A stretch of DNA of 64,000 nucleotides from Acidimicrobiales bacterium. GTDB taxonomy: Bacteria > Actinomycetota > Acidimicrobiia > Acidimicrobiales > Iamiaceae. Location of the stretch: NCBI GenBank assembly GCA_025463985.1, contig JAODBM010000207.1, forward strand, positions 1 through 64,000. The letters are read 5' to 3'. Shown one piece after another: positions 18,085 through 25,741 of the stretch; positions within the stretch are counted from its first letter, which is position 1, and each line of letters opens with the position of its first letter. Below the pieces are notes generated by a model that saw nothing but the letters and a program-made list of their open reading frames with translations, made no database searches and had not been told where the DNA came from. The position numbers and the translations under genes were made by a program.

Positions 18085-18402
18085 ATGACCAAGTTCATCC
18101 TCACCTACCACGGCGGCTCCATGGCCGACACGCCCGAAGCCCAGCAGGCGGCCATGGCCGCCTGGGGCGAGTGGTTCGGCTCGCTCGGCGCGTCGGTCCT
18201 CGACGCCGGCGCGCCGGCCGGGGCATCGGCCACCATCGCCTCCGACGGCTCCGTCAGCTCGGGCGGCGGCGCGAACCCCGTCACCGGCTACTCGCTGCTC
18301 GACGCCAGCGACCTCGACGACGCCGTGGCCAAGGCCAAGGGCTGCCCGGTCTTGTCGAGCGGTGGCTCGGTCGAGGTCTCCGAAGCCCTGGACATGGGCT
18401 GA
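18085..18402 (+). CDS. YCII-related protein
   Basis: A 105-aa YCII-domain protein (ferredoxin-like fold). It begins KFILTYHGG, and the central AWGEWFGSLGASVLDAG and the GYSLLDASDLDDAVAKAKGCP block are typical of the subfamily found beside ArsR/SRPBCC genes. AGGAAGGC upstream supports the ATG. It is probably co-transcribed with the fusion gene, and a terminator follows. The activity is unknown. Confidence 0.88.
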   Translation: MTKFILTYHGGSMADTPEAQQAAMAAWGEWFGSLGASVLDAGAPAGASATIASDGSVSSGGGANPVTGYSLLDASDLDDAVAKAKGCPVLSSGGSVEVSEALDMG

Positions 18403-18430
18403 GCCCAGGCAGCCCGGGCGCGGCGATCAT

Positions 18431-18466
18431 GGACTGAAAGAGTCGGCATCGAGGCTCTTTCAGTCC
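18431..18466 (+). terminator. terminator after the YCII gene
   Basis: A perfect 12-bp stem (18431-18442 with 18455-18466) with a 12-base loop, about 30 bases after the YCII stop. Confidence 0.7.
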
Positions 18467-18548
18467 CGCCCGTCCGGAGCTGACCTGCCTGCTCTCCTCG
18501 CACCAGGATCGGATCGGCGGCCTCGTGGCGCGTCGGCCCGCTCTGGAG

Positions 18549-18621
18549 CACCCCCAACGGGATTCGAACCCGTGTTACCTCCTTGAAAGGGAGGCGTCCT
18601 AGGCCGCTGGACGATGGGGGC
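18549..18621 (-). tRNA. tRNA-Glu (TTC)
   Basis: A cloverleaf on the minus strand: acceptor GCCCCCA/TGGGGGT, D stem GTCC/GGAC, anticodon stem CCTCC/GGAGG with loop CTTTCAA (anticodon TTC), and T arm ACGGG TTCGAAT CCCGT, discriminator G, CCA not encoded. It lies upstream of tRNA-Asp and tRNA-Phe on the same strand, separated from them by plus-strand genes. Confidence 0.95.
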
Positions 18622-18800
18622 CGGGGCCCTGATGGGCGCGGGCGACGCTACCAGCCCGGTTGGCGGCGGCGACCATGTCATCGAGGGGCGACCGGTCCCG
18701 CTAGCGTCGATCGCTGAACCCGCGCTCGGACGCCCGGCGGCTCTTGGGCCGCCGGCTATGAGGAGGCGGCGGGGCTCTCGATCCCTGGAGTGAGCTCGTC

Positions 18801-20633
18801 ATGAGCGACGGCCCGGCCGACCGCCCCACCACCCCGGAGCCGACGTGGTGGGAGACGCCGCCCGACACGACGCGCCCGTCTCCGGCCCCGCCCCCGCCCG
18901 TCCCGCCACCGGCGCCGGCCGCGGCGAACGACCCTCGGTTCCTCGTGCATCCGCCGGCGCTGCCGCCTGCCGACCTGCACCCGGGCTGGCCTCAGGACGT
19001 CGCCGCCGCGTGGTCCCCAGCCCAGCCGCCCACCGCCTGGCAGGCGCCGGCCCCGCCTGGTCCCTATGCGCCCGTGGGTGCGGTGCCGCCGTGGCAGGGC
19101 TCGCCGTCGCAGGCCCCGTATGCGCCCGCGGGCCAGATCCCGTCGTGGCAGGCGCCGCGCCCGCCCGGCCCACCCGGACCGCCGGGCCTCCCGTACCCCG
19201 GCCAGCCCGTGTGGCCGACGCCGTCGCGCCTGAGCCGCCGCCGGGTGATGGCCATCACGCTGGGCATCGTCGTCGTGCTCGCGCTGATCGGCGGGGGGCT
19301 GGCCTTCGTCGGCCAGCGGAAGCCATCGCGCTACCCCAAGGCGTGGGATCCCCGCGTCGAGCCCATCGCGCAGTGGGTGCAGCGGAACCGCAACCTGGAG
19401 TTCCTGCACCCCGTGCGCGTGAACTTCCTCAGCCCTGCGGCCTACCGCCAGATCTCGACCGGCGGGGTCTCGACGCCCTCGGCCGCGGACCAGCGCAAGC
19501 TCGAAGAAGCGGTGGCCGAGATGCGCGCGCTGGGGCTCGTCTCCGGCAAGGTCGATCTCGGCGGTGCCACCAAAGAGCTGCAGGACAGCGGCACCCTGGC
19601 CTACTACTCGCCGGAATCGAAGCAGATCTACGTGCGGGGCACCGCGCTCACGCCGGGCGTCCGCGTCACGTTGGCCCATGAGCTGACCCACGTCTTGCAG
19701 GACCAGCACTTCGACCTGGGACGGATGCAGAAGCTCAGCGACGAGCCGGCGGCGGCGTATCGCGCCGTCGTCGAGGGCGATGCGGTGCGGATCGAGGACA
19801 AGTACGTCGCGCAGCTCACGAAGGCGGAGAAGGCCGCCTACGACAAGGAGCAGGCCGCAGTGCAGAAGAGCTCGAGCGCGCGGCTCGACGCCAAGGTCCC
19901 CAAGATCCTCACCACCCTGTTCGGCGCTCCGTACGCCTTCGGCGGGCGCCTGGTCACGCTGCTCGACGCGGTGGGCCAGCAGCCGGCGATCGACGGCGCC
20001 ATCGCGGACCCGCCCAGCACCGGTGAGCAGGTGTTCGACGCGCAGGCCTATCTGGCGCGGGCTCAGGATCACGCCAAGACGGTGACGGTCCAGGTCCCGA
20101 GCGGCGCGCAGAGGATCACCGACGGCGAGCTGGGCTCCATCACCTGGTTCCTCGTCCTGAGCCGCCAGCTCGATCCCCACGTGGCCCTGCGCGCGGTCGA
20201 CGGATGGGGCGGCGACCACTACGTCGTGTACCGGACGAAGGCCCGGGTGTGTCTGGACCTCGCCTTCGAAGGCGACACGCCGAACGACACGACCGAGATG
20301 CAGTCAGCGCTGCAGGCCTGGGCCGCGAAGGTGCCCGGCAACACGCCGACGGTGCAGCGGCGGGGAGCGGCCGTGGTGCTGACCTCCTGCGACCCGGGTT
20401 CGGCGGCGATCACGCAGGCGACCGGCGACGAGACGGCGTTGGCGCTGCCCCTGCTCCGCACCGACATCTACACCGCGGCGCGCAAGGCCAAGCTCGCGAC
20501 GACCGTCGCCCACTGCTTCTCGCAGGCGGTGGTCGACAGCTTCACGATTCCCCAGCTCACGGGCGCCGACGGCTACCTGAACACGCCCGCCGGCCGGCAG
20601 CGCGTGGTCGACCTACGGCTGCGCTGCCAGTAG
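18801..20633 (+). CDS. membrane-anchored zinc metallopeptidase-like protein
   Basis: A 610-aa protein. Residues 1-145 are a proline-rich, low-complexity cytoplasmic region, residues about 149-172 are a single membrane segment, and the rest should be extracytoplasmic. HELTH at 293-297 is a HExxH zinc site, and the downstream VVEGDAVRIED block could supply the third ligand Glu. No signal peptide is seen. GGAGTGA precedes the ATG. It ends exactly where the minus-strand DUF2017 gene ends. The substrate is unknown. Confidence 0.8.
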   Translation: MSDGPADRPTTPEPTWWETPPDTTRPSPAPPPPVPPPAPAAANDPRFLVHPPALPPADLHPGWPQDVAAAWSPAQPPTAWQAPAPPGPYAPVGAVPPWQGSPSQAPYAPAGQIPSWQAPRPPGPPGPPGLPYPGQPVWPTPSRLSRRRVMAITLGIVVVLALIGGGLAFVGQRKPSRYPKAWDPRVEPIAQWVQRNRNLEFLHPVRVNFLSPAAYRQISTGGVSTPSAADQRKLEEAVAEMRALGLVSGKVDLGGATKELQDSGTLAYYSPESKQIYVRGTALTPGVRVTLAHELTHVLQDQHFDLGRMQKLSDEPAAAYRAVVEGDAVRIEDKYVAQLTKAEKAAYDKEQAAVQKSSSARLDAKVPKILTTLFGAPYAFGGRLVTLLDAVGQQPAIDGAIADPPSTGEQVFDAQAYLARAQDHAKTVTVQVPSGAQRITDGELGSITWFLVLSRQLDPHVALRAVDGWGGDHYVVYRTKARVCLDLAFEGDTPNDTTEMQSALQAWAAKVPGNTPTVQRRGAAVVLTSCDPGSAAITQATGDETALALPLLRTDIYTAARKAKLATTVAHCFSQAVVDSFTIPQLTGADGYLNTPAGRQRVVDLRLRCQ

Positions 20634-21110
20634 TCAGCCCTCGGTCGGGGGCCCGAGCGAGCCGGTGAGGGCCGTCACCGTCCGGCTGACCAGCCACGTC
20701 AGGAACCCGTAGACGGCCCACAGCGGCGCGTCCGGATGGTCGGGGGGCACGTCGCCGTCGTCCTCCTCGCTCACATCGAGACGGGTTCCCACGACCAGCC
20801 GCAGTGCGTTGAGCGCCTGCAGCCAAGCGGTGGCCTCGTCGTCGTCGAGGGCGTCGCGCCGCGCGCTCGTGCGCAGCACCTCGAGTGCGGCCTGCCGGGA
20901 GGCGCGCAGCTCGTCGCCGGCGAGGAGGCGGAACTCCTCCTCGCGAGACGGATCGTCGAGGTACGCGGTCGGGAAGAGCCGCCGCAGGCCGGCGTCGCCC
21001 GGGTCCTCCTCGATCAGCTCGTCGAGCTGGTCGGCGAGGGAGGCGAGGAGGTCGCGCTCGGTCGCGCCGAGGTGGAGGGCCCAGGTGCCGTCGGGCTGAG
21101 GGGTCAGCAC
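20634..21110 (-). CDS. DUF2017 family protein
   Basis: A 158-aa protein of the actinobacterial DUF2017 family, recognisable by ERDLLASLADQLDELIEED, then RLFPTAYLDDP and the C-terminal WAVYGFLTWLVSRTVTAL. It lies 31 bases downstream of clpS on the same strand, the usual neighbourhood of this family, which suggests a link to the ClpS adaptor or proteolysis; no biochemical role is known to me. Its stop abuts the stop of the convergent protease gene with no spacer. Confidence 0.88.
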   Translation of the reverse strand: MLTPQPDGTWALHLGATERDLLASLADQLDELIEEDPGDAGLRRLFPTAYLDDPSREEEFRLLAGDELRASRQAALEVLRTSARRDALDDDEATAWLQALNALRLVVGTRLDVSEEDDGDVPPDHPDAPLWAVYGFLTWLVSRTVTALTGSLGPPTEG

Positions 21111-21141
21111 GGGAGGAGGTCGGCGCCGGCGCAGCAGCGGG

Positions 21142-21447
21142 TCACTCGTCCTGCTGCAGCGTGGCCCAGAGGCCGTGCTCGTGGAGCCGGAACACGTCGA
21201 GCTCGGCCTTCTCGCGGCTGCCCGACGAGACGACGGCGCGGCCCTTCTGGTGGACGTCGAGCATCAGGCTGGTGGCCTTGGCCAGGCTGTAGCCGAACAG
21301 CTTCTGAAACACGAACGTGACGTACTCCATGAGGTTGATCGGGTCGTTCCAGACCAGCACGATCCACGGCAGGTCGGGCGCCAGCTCGTCCTCATCGCTG
21401 GGCGACCAGGTCTCGACCGGTTGGGTCGCCGGCGTCGGCATCGACAT
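21142..21447 (-). CDS. clpS: ATP-dependent Clp protease adaptor ClpS
   Basis: A 101-aa adaptor that delivers N-degron substrates to ClpC/ClpA. The core LPWIVLVWNDPINLMEYVTFVF followed by LMLDVHQKGRAVVSSG contains the Asn-Asp substrate-pocket motif and the conserved His. I used the ATG at 21447 (MSMPTPA) with GAGA upstream; MPTPA at 21441 is an alternative. It starts four bases after the heme A synthase stop, so cox15, clpS and DUF2017 form one minus-strand unit. Confidence 0.93.
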   Translation of the reverse strand: MSMPTPATQPVETWSPSDEDELAPDLPWIVLVWNDPINLMEYVTFVFQKLFGYSLAKATSLMLDVHQKGRAVVSSGSREKAELDVFRLHEHGLWATLQQDE

Positions 21448-21451
21448 GCTC

Positions 21452-22411
21452 TCATTCTCGCGTGCCCGAGCCCGCGTGCTCCACGGGCACCCACATCTCC
21501 AGGAGGAGGTGCACGGCGGCGAGCCACACCAGCGTGGCGCCGAGGACGTGGAGGCCGACGAGGATCGGCGGCACACCGGTGAAGTACTGCGTGTAGCCGA
21601 TCGCTCCCTGCAGCATGCAGACGAACAGCAGCGCCTTCCCGGCCCGGAACACCGGGGACTCGGCGCCGAGGTGGCGCAGCCGCACCAGCAGGCCGGCGAT
21701 CACCGCGAGCAGCAGGATGAGGAGCGCACCGTGGAACCGAGCTGCGTCGTGCACGGCGATGGGCAGCCGCTTGGGCGCGTCGGGGGCGCGGAGGGCCTGC
21801 GCCGTGGTCGAGACCTTGACCGTGGTGTGCCCCGAGTGCGGCCCCGATCCGGTCACGAGCGTGCCGCTCAAGATCACGGCCACGGCCAGCGCCACGAGCG
21901 TCCGGCCGAGCCACAGCACGCCCGGCTCGACGCGGGGCCGGCGCGGGCCGTGCGGGAGGCGCGAGCGGTGGGCGAGCACGGCCGCGTCCAGCACGAGCAG
22001 CATCGACACCACGAAGTGGCCCTGCACGAGCCACGGGTTCAGGTCGGTGAGCACGACCACCGCGCCGAGCAGGATCTGAGCGACCACGCCGGCGACCAGG
22101 CCCACCGAGAGCCACGTGAGGTCGCGCCGCCGGCTCGGCAGACGCACCGAACCGAGCACCGCCAGCGCGACCGCGACCGACACGAGCCCGGTGATGGCTC
22201 GGTTCACGAACTCGATCATCTGATGGGTCTCGGCCTGCGCCACGAAGTGCTTGTCGGTGCAGTTGGGCCAGTCGGTGCAGCCGAGGCCCGAGCCCGAGAG
22301 GCGGACGGCGGCTCCGGTGACCACGATGAACACCAGCAGGGCGAGCGCCACGAGGGTGATGCGCCGGTAGGCGGCCGGCGAGACCTCTGGGAGCCGCAGG
22401 GACGGGAGCAC
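21452..22411 (-). CDS. ctaA: heme A synthase (COX15/CtaA type)
   Basis: Oxidises heme O to heme A for the aa3-type oxidase encoded nearby. 319 aa with about eight membrane segments; VVTGAAVRLSGSGLGCTDWPNC holds the family TGAxVRLxGSGL signature and a cysteine pair, and ETHQMIEFVNR and VQGHFVVSM carry heme-ligand histidines. The GTG at 22411 is supported by TACCCT six bases upstream. It diverges from the heme O synthase gene. Confidence 0.92.
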   Translation of the reverse strand: MLPSLRLPEVSPAAYRRITLVALALLVFIVVTGAAVRLSGSGLGCTDWPNCTDKHFVAQAETHQMIEFVNRAITGLVSVAVALAVLGSVRLPSRRRDLTWLSVGLVAGVVAQILLGAVVVLTDLNPWLVQGHFVVSMLLVLDAAVLAHRSRLPHGPRRPRVEPGVLWLGRTLVALAVAVILSGTLVTGSGPHSGHTTVKVSTTAQALRAPDAPKRLPIAVHDAARFHGALLILLLAVIAGLLVRLRHLGAESPVFRAGKALLFVCMLQGAIGYTQYFTGVPPILVGLHVLGATLVWLAAVHLLLEMWVPVEHAGSGTRE

Positions 22412-22417
22412 GGGCTC

Positions 22418-22423
22418 AGGGTA
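22418..22423 (-). promoter_or_regulatory. -10 hexamer TACCCT of heme A synthase (leaderless)
   Basis: On the minus strand TACCCT ends six bases before the GTG at 22411. It pairs with the opposite-strand -10 at 22489 in a 90-base divergent promoter region. Confidence 0.55.
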
Positions 22424-22488
22424 TGGGCGCCCCCCGTCGCGGGGCCAAGTGGCTTGGCCCGCTTTGGCCCGCTTCCGGGCGGCGGTCC

Positions 22489-22494
22489 TAGGGT
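22489..22494 (+). promoter_or_regulatory. -10 hexamer TAGGGT of heme O synthase (leaderless)
   Basis: TAGGGT ends seven bases before the GTG at 22502 and argues for that start over the GTG at 22493, which overlaps the hexamer. Confidence 0.55.
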
Positions 22495-22501
22495 GGCCGT
22501 C

Positions 22502-23398
22502 GTGCTCAAGCCGGCCCCCCGATCGTTGCGCTCGCGCGCCGGGGCCTATGTCGCCCTGACCAAGCCGCGCATCATCGAGCTGCTGCTGGTGACGACGGTG
22601 CCGACCCAGGTCGTGGCCGCCCGCGGCGTGCCGTCGGGGTGGCTGATCCTCAACACCGTGCTCGGCGGCACGCTGGCCGCTGGCGGGGCCAACGCCATCA
22701 ACATGTTCGTCGACCGGGACATCGACCGGATCATGGAGCGGACGAAGGGTCGGCCCCTCGTGACCGGCGCGATCACGCCGAGAGCGGCCCTGACGTTCGC
22801 CATCGGGCTCGAGGTCGTCGCCTTCGGCTGGCTCTGGGTGTGGGTCAACCTGCTCAGCGCCGTGCTCGCGGTCGCGGCCTGCCTCTTCTACGTCTTCGTG
22901 TACACGCTCTGGCTGAAGCGCACGTCGACCCAGAACATCGTCATCGGCGGTGCGGCCGGCGCCGTGCCCGTGCTCATCGGCTGGTCGTCGGTGACCGGCA
23001 GCCTGGCCTGGGCGCCCGTCGTGCTGTTCGCGGTGATCTTCTGGTGGACGCCCCCGCACTTTTGGGCCCTGGCGATCAAGTACAAGGACGACTACGCCGC
23101 GGCCGACGTGCCGATGCTGCCGTCGGTCGTCAGCCTGCGGGCGACGTCCGTGCGCATCCTCGGCTACACGATCGTGCTCTGGATCCTCACGCTGGTGTTC
23201 TCGCCTGTCGCCGGCATGGGCCACCTGTACCTCGGAGCGGCGATCGTGCTGGGAGCGGTGTTCACCTGGCTCGCGGTGACGCTCCTGCGCAACCCGACGA
23301 CCAAGCGGGCCATGCAGCTCTTCGGCTACAGCATCACCTACATCACGCTGCTCTTCGGAGCGATGGCGGCGGACCAGCTGGTGCGCAACGCCCGATGA
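22502..23398 (+). CDS. ctaB: protoheme IX farnesyltransferase (heme O synthase)
   Basis: Transfers farnesyl to heme B to form heme O. 298 aa with about eight or nine membrane segments. The prenyltransferase motif NMFVDRDIDRIMERTKGRPL holds the DxxxD and RTxxRP elements, and WWTPPHFWALAI and YKDDYAAADVPMLP carry the second acidic motif. The GTG at 22502 is chosen on the leaderless -10. It stands at the head of the oxidase block with heme A synthase divergent. Confidence 0.93.
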   Translation: MLKPAPRSLRSRAGAYVALTKPRIIELLLVTTVPTQVVAARGVPSGWLILNTVLGGTLAAGGANAINMFVDRDIDRIMERTKGRPLVTGAITPRAALTFAIGLEVVAFGWLWVWVNLLSAVLAVAACLFYVFVYTLWLKRTSTQNIVIGGAAGAVPVLIGWSSVTGSLAWAPVVLFAVIFWWTPPHFWALAIKYKDDYAAADVPMLPSVVSLRATSVRILGYTIVLWILTLVFSPVAGMGHLYLGAAIVLGAVFTWLAVTLLRNPTTKRAMQLFGYSITYITLLFGAMAADQLVRNAR

Positions 23399-23546
23399 CG
23401 CCGACCCCGCTCACAGTCCGCCAATCGGGCTTTTCCTGGCTCCAGCGGCGAATGTGTAAGGTCCCGATCCGAACCCAAACCCGTTCCCACGAGGCGTCGA
23501 CGCGTCCGCGATCGCGGCGCTCGGCGTCGGTGAGGTCAATGCGCCC

Positions 23547-25133
23547 ATGGCTGTAACCGAGACCCCTCCTGCGGCCGTGGACGCGGTCGCCGAGCCGGCC
23601 CCGCGGGAGCCCCACATCGAGCCGCGCGGCCTCGCCGCCGTGCTCGGATCCGGCGATCACAAGGTCATCGGCCGGCTCTACATGGGCTTCGCCGTGGCGT
23701 TCGGTCTCGGGGTCGCCGTGATCGGCGTGCTCACCGACCTCGAGCGGCTCAACACCAAGACGATCTCGATCCTGTCGGTCGACACCTACGCCCAGGTGCT
23801 GAGCCTGCACGACGTCGCCTTCCCGTACCTCGTCGTCGCGCCGCTGCTGCTCGGCCTGGCGTTCGTCATCGTGCCGCTCCAGGTCGGCTCGGCGGCGATC
23901 GCCTTCCCCCGGGCGGCGGCCGCCTCGTTCTGGGCGTGGCTCATGGGCAGCGGCCTGCTCATCACCTCGTACGCGATGAACGGCGGCCCGGGCGGGGGGC
24001 GCTCCAGCGGCGTCGACCTGTTCGCCGTCTCGCTGGGCCTCGTGGTGGCCTCGCTCATGCTCGCCGCCGTGTGCCTGGCCACGACCGTGCTGGCCCTGCG
24101 GGCGCCCGGCCTGTCGCTGAGCCGGGTGCCGGCGTTCGCCTGGTCGAGCCTCGTGGCGGCGTCGCTGTGGCTGGTGAGCCTGCCGGTGCTGCTGGCCACG
24201 CTGATCTTCGTCTACGTCGACCACACCCACGCCTCGACGTCGTATGGCCAGAACGGCGCCATCGCCAGCCGCATCGGCTGGGCGATCAGCCATCCCCACG
24301 TGGCCATCCTGGTCGTCCCGGTGCTCGGCATCGTGGGCGAGATCATGGTGGTGACGGCGCGGGTCCGGCAGGCGCAGCGGGGCGTGGTGCTCGGCGCGAT
24401 CGCCGCCTACGGCATCTTCAGCTACGGCGCCTTTCTCCAGACCGACGCGGCCGGCATCACGCGCGAGCCGCTGTTCATCGGCTTGTCGGTCCTCGCCCTG
24501 CTGCCGCTCCTGGTGCTGCTCCTGTTGTGGGCCGACCTGTTCCGGCGGGGGACGTTCCGTCTCACGGCGCCGTTCGTCTACGCCGTGTCCGCGCTCCTCA
24601 CGCTGGTGGTCGCCGTCCTCGCGGGGGCCGTCAACGGCGCCGCCAACCTCGTGCACTCGGCCAAGTTCGGGCCCGCGGTCACCGTCGGCATCACCCACAT
24701 GGTGCTGTTCGCCGGCCTCATCGGAGCGCTGGGCGGCCTCCACTGGTGGGCCACGAAGGTCGTGGGCCGCCCGCTCGCCAACGGTCCCGCCATGCTCGCC
24801 CCGGTCCTGATGCTGGTCGGCGCCGTGGTCTACGGCGTGCCTGACGTGGTCTCCGGCATGGTCGGCAAAGGGACCGAGAAGGCTCTCGGCATCGAGGGCC
24901 TGAACGCGGTGGCGCTCGTCGGCATCGTGATCGTGCTGCTCGGCATCGGGTTGGCGTTCGCCAGCGTCCTGCCGGCCCTGCGCCGCAGTGCGGACGACGT
25001 GCCGACCGATCCGTGGGAGGGCCACACCCTCGAGTGGGCCACGGCCTCGCCGCCGGCCCCGGGCAACTTCGACCAGGTCCCCGAGGTCACCTCGGCCGAG
25101 CCGCTGCTCGATCAGCGGGAGGAGCAGTCCTGA
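23547..25133 (+). CDS. degenerate cytochrome oxidase subunit I-like protein
   Basis: A 528-aa membrane protein, clearly homologous to the CtaD encoded at 27874: shared DHKxIGxxY start, VPLQVGSxxIAFPR, RAPGLSLSRVPAFAW and a matching C-terminal tail (DPWEGHTLEW). By hand alignment His88 and His384 match the two low-spin heme ligands of CtaD (His93, His408), and His249 matches the first CuB ligand (His271). The cross-linked Tyr275 is Ala253, the His320-His321 pair is missing and the heme a3 ligand His406 is Ile382. It therefore probably cannot reduce oxygen; electron transfer or a structural role is inferred. It overlaps the next gene by one base. Confidence 0.85.
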   Translation: MAVTETPPAAVDAVAEPAPREPHIEPRGLAAVLGSGDHKVIGRLYMGFAVAFGLGVAVIGVLTDLERLNTKTISILSVDTYAQVLSLHDVAFPYLVVAPLLLGLAFVIVPLQVGSAAIAFPRAAAASFWAWLMGSGLLITSYAMNGGPGGGRSSGVDLFAVSLGLVVASLMLAAVCLATTVLALRAPGLSLSRVPAFAWSSLVAASLWLVSLPVLLATLIFVYVDHTHASTSYGQNGAIASRIGWAISHPHVAILVVPVLGIVGEIMVVTARVRQAQRGVVLGAIAAYGIFSYGAFLQTDAAGITREPLFIGLSVLALLPLLVLLLLWADLFRRGTFRLTAPFVYAVSALLTLVVAVLAGAVNGAANLVHSAKFGPAVTVGITHMVLFAGLIGALGGLHWWATKVVGRPLANGPAMLAPVLMLVGAVVYGVPDVVSGMVGKGTEKALGIEGLNAVALVGIVIVLLGIGLAFASVLPALRRSADDVPTDPWEGHTLEWATASPPAPGNFDQVPEVTSAEPLLDQREEQS

Positions 25134-25732
25134 TGACCGCTGCGCAGGCGTCTGTCACCTTGCCGCCCGCGGCCAAGCCAGCCCGGCCCCGCGTGCTGCT
25201 GGTCGGGACGTCCCTGGCCACGGCCAGCACCGTCATGGTCTTCGCCGGGCTGATCGGCATCTACCTGCGCGAGCGCTCGCTGGCGCTGGCGGGCTCGGGC
25301 ACGTGGTTGCCGAAGGGCACCCACATCCCGCTCACGCCCGGCACGATCTCGCTGTTCACGTTCGTCCTCTCGGGCGTCACCATGTGGTGGGCCGTCGATG
25401 CGGTCGGCCGCAACGATCGTCCGGGCGCCTACTTCGCGCTCGCGCTCACGATCATGTTCGGGCTCTGCGTGGTCAACGCCACGACGTTCCTCTACTCGCA
25501 GAGCAAGCTCAGCGTCTCGACCACGGCCGGCATGATGATCTTCACCATCACCGGGGCGCACCTGGCCATGCTCATCGCCGCCATGGTGTTCAACGCGGTC
25601 ATGGTCTTCCGCACGCTCGGCGGTGAGTACCAGGGCCGCGACCGTGAAGGTCTCGTGGCGGCCGCCGTGTTCTGGTACGCGACCATCGCCATGTACGCGG
25701 TCATCTGGTTCGCGATCTACGTCACCAAGTAG
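25133..25732 (+). CDS. cytochrome oxidase subunit III-like protein
   Basis: A 199-aa membrane protein of the COX3 fold with about five segments: LVGTSLATASTVMVFAGLIG, SLFTFVLSGVTMWWAVDA, AYFALALTIMFGLCVVNA, a GAHLAMLIAAMVFNAV segment and the final FWYATIAMYAVIWFAIYV, which resembles the C-terminal helix of subunit III. Its ATG overlaps the stop of the degenerate subunit I gene (TGATG), with GGAGGAG upstream, so the two are made together. It is distinct from the second subunit III at 29885. Confidence 0.8.
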   Translation: MTAAQASVTLPPAAKPARPRVLLVGTSLATASTVMVFAGLIGIYLRERSLALAGSGTWLPKGTHIPLTPGTISLFTFVLSGVTMWWAVDAVGRNDRPGAYFALALTIMFGLCVVNATTFLYSQSKLSVSTTAGMMIFTITGAHLAMLIAAMVFNAVMVFRTLGGEYQGRDREGLVAAAVFWYATIAMYAVIWFAIYVTK

Positions 25733-25741
25733 GGGACCACG

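Noticed and set aside
21317-22501. N-terminal extension of heme O synthase from 21317
   Set aside because: It would overlap the heme A synthase gene in antisense and is not membrane-like; the leaderless -10 and homology place the start at 22502.
23547-25133. Nitric oxide reductase or cbb3 subunit I
   Set aside because: The catalytic metal ligands are missing and the tail matches the neighbouring aa3 subunit I, so a second active oxidase is not supported.
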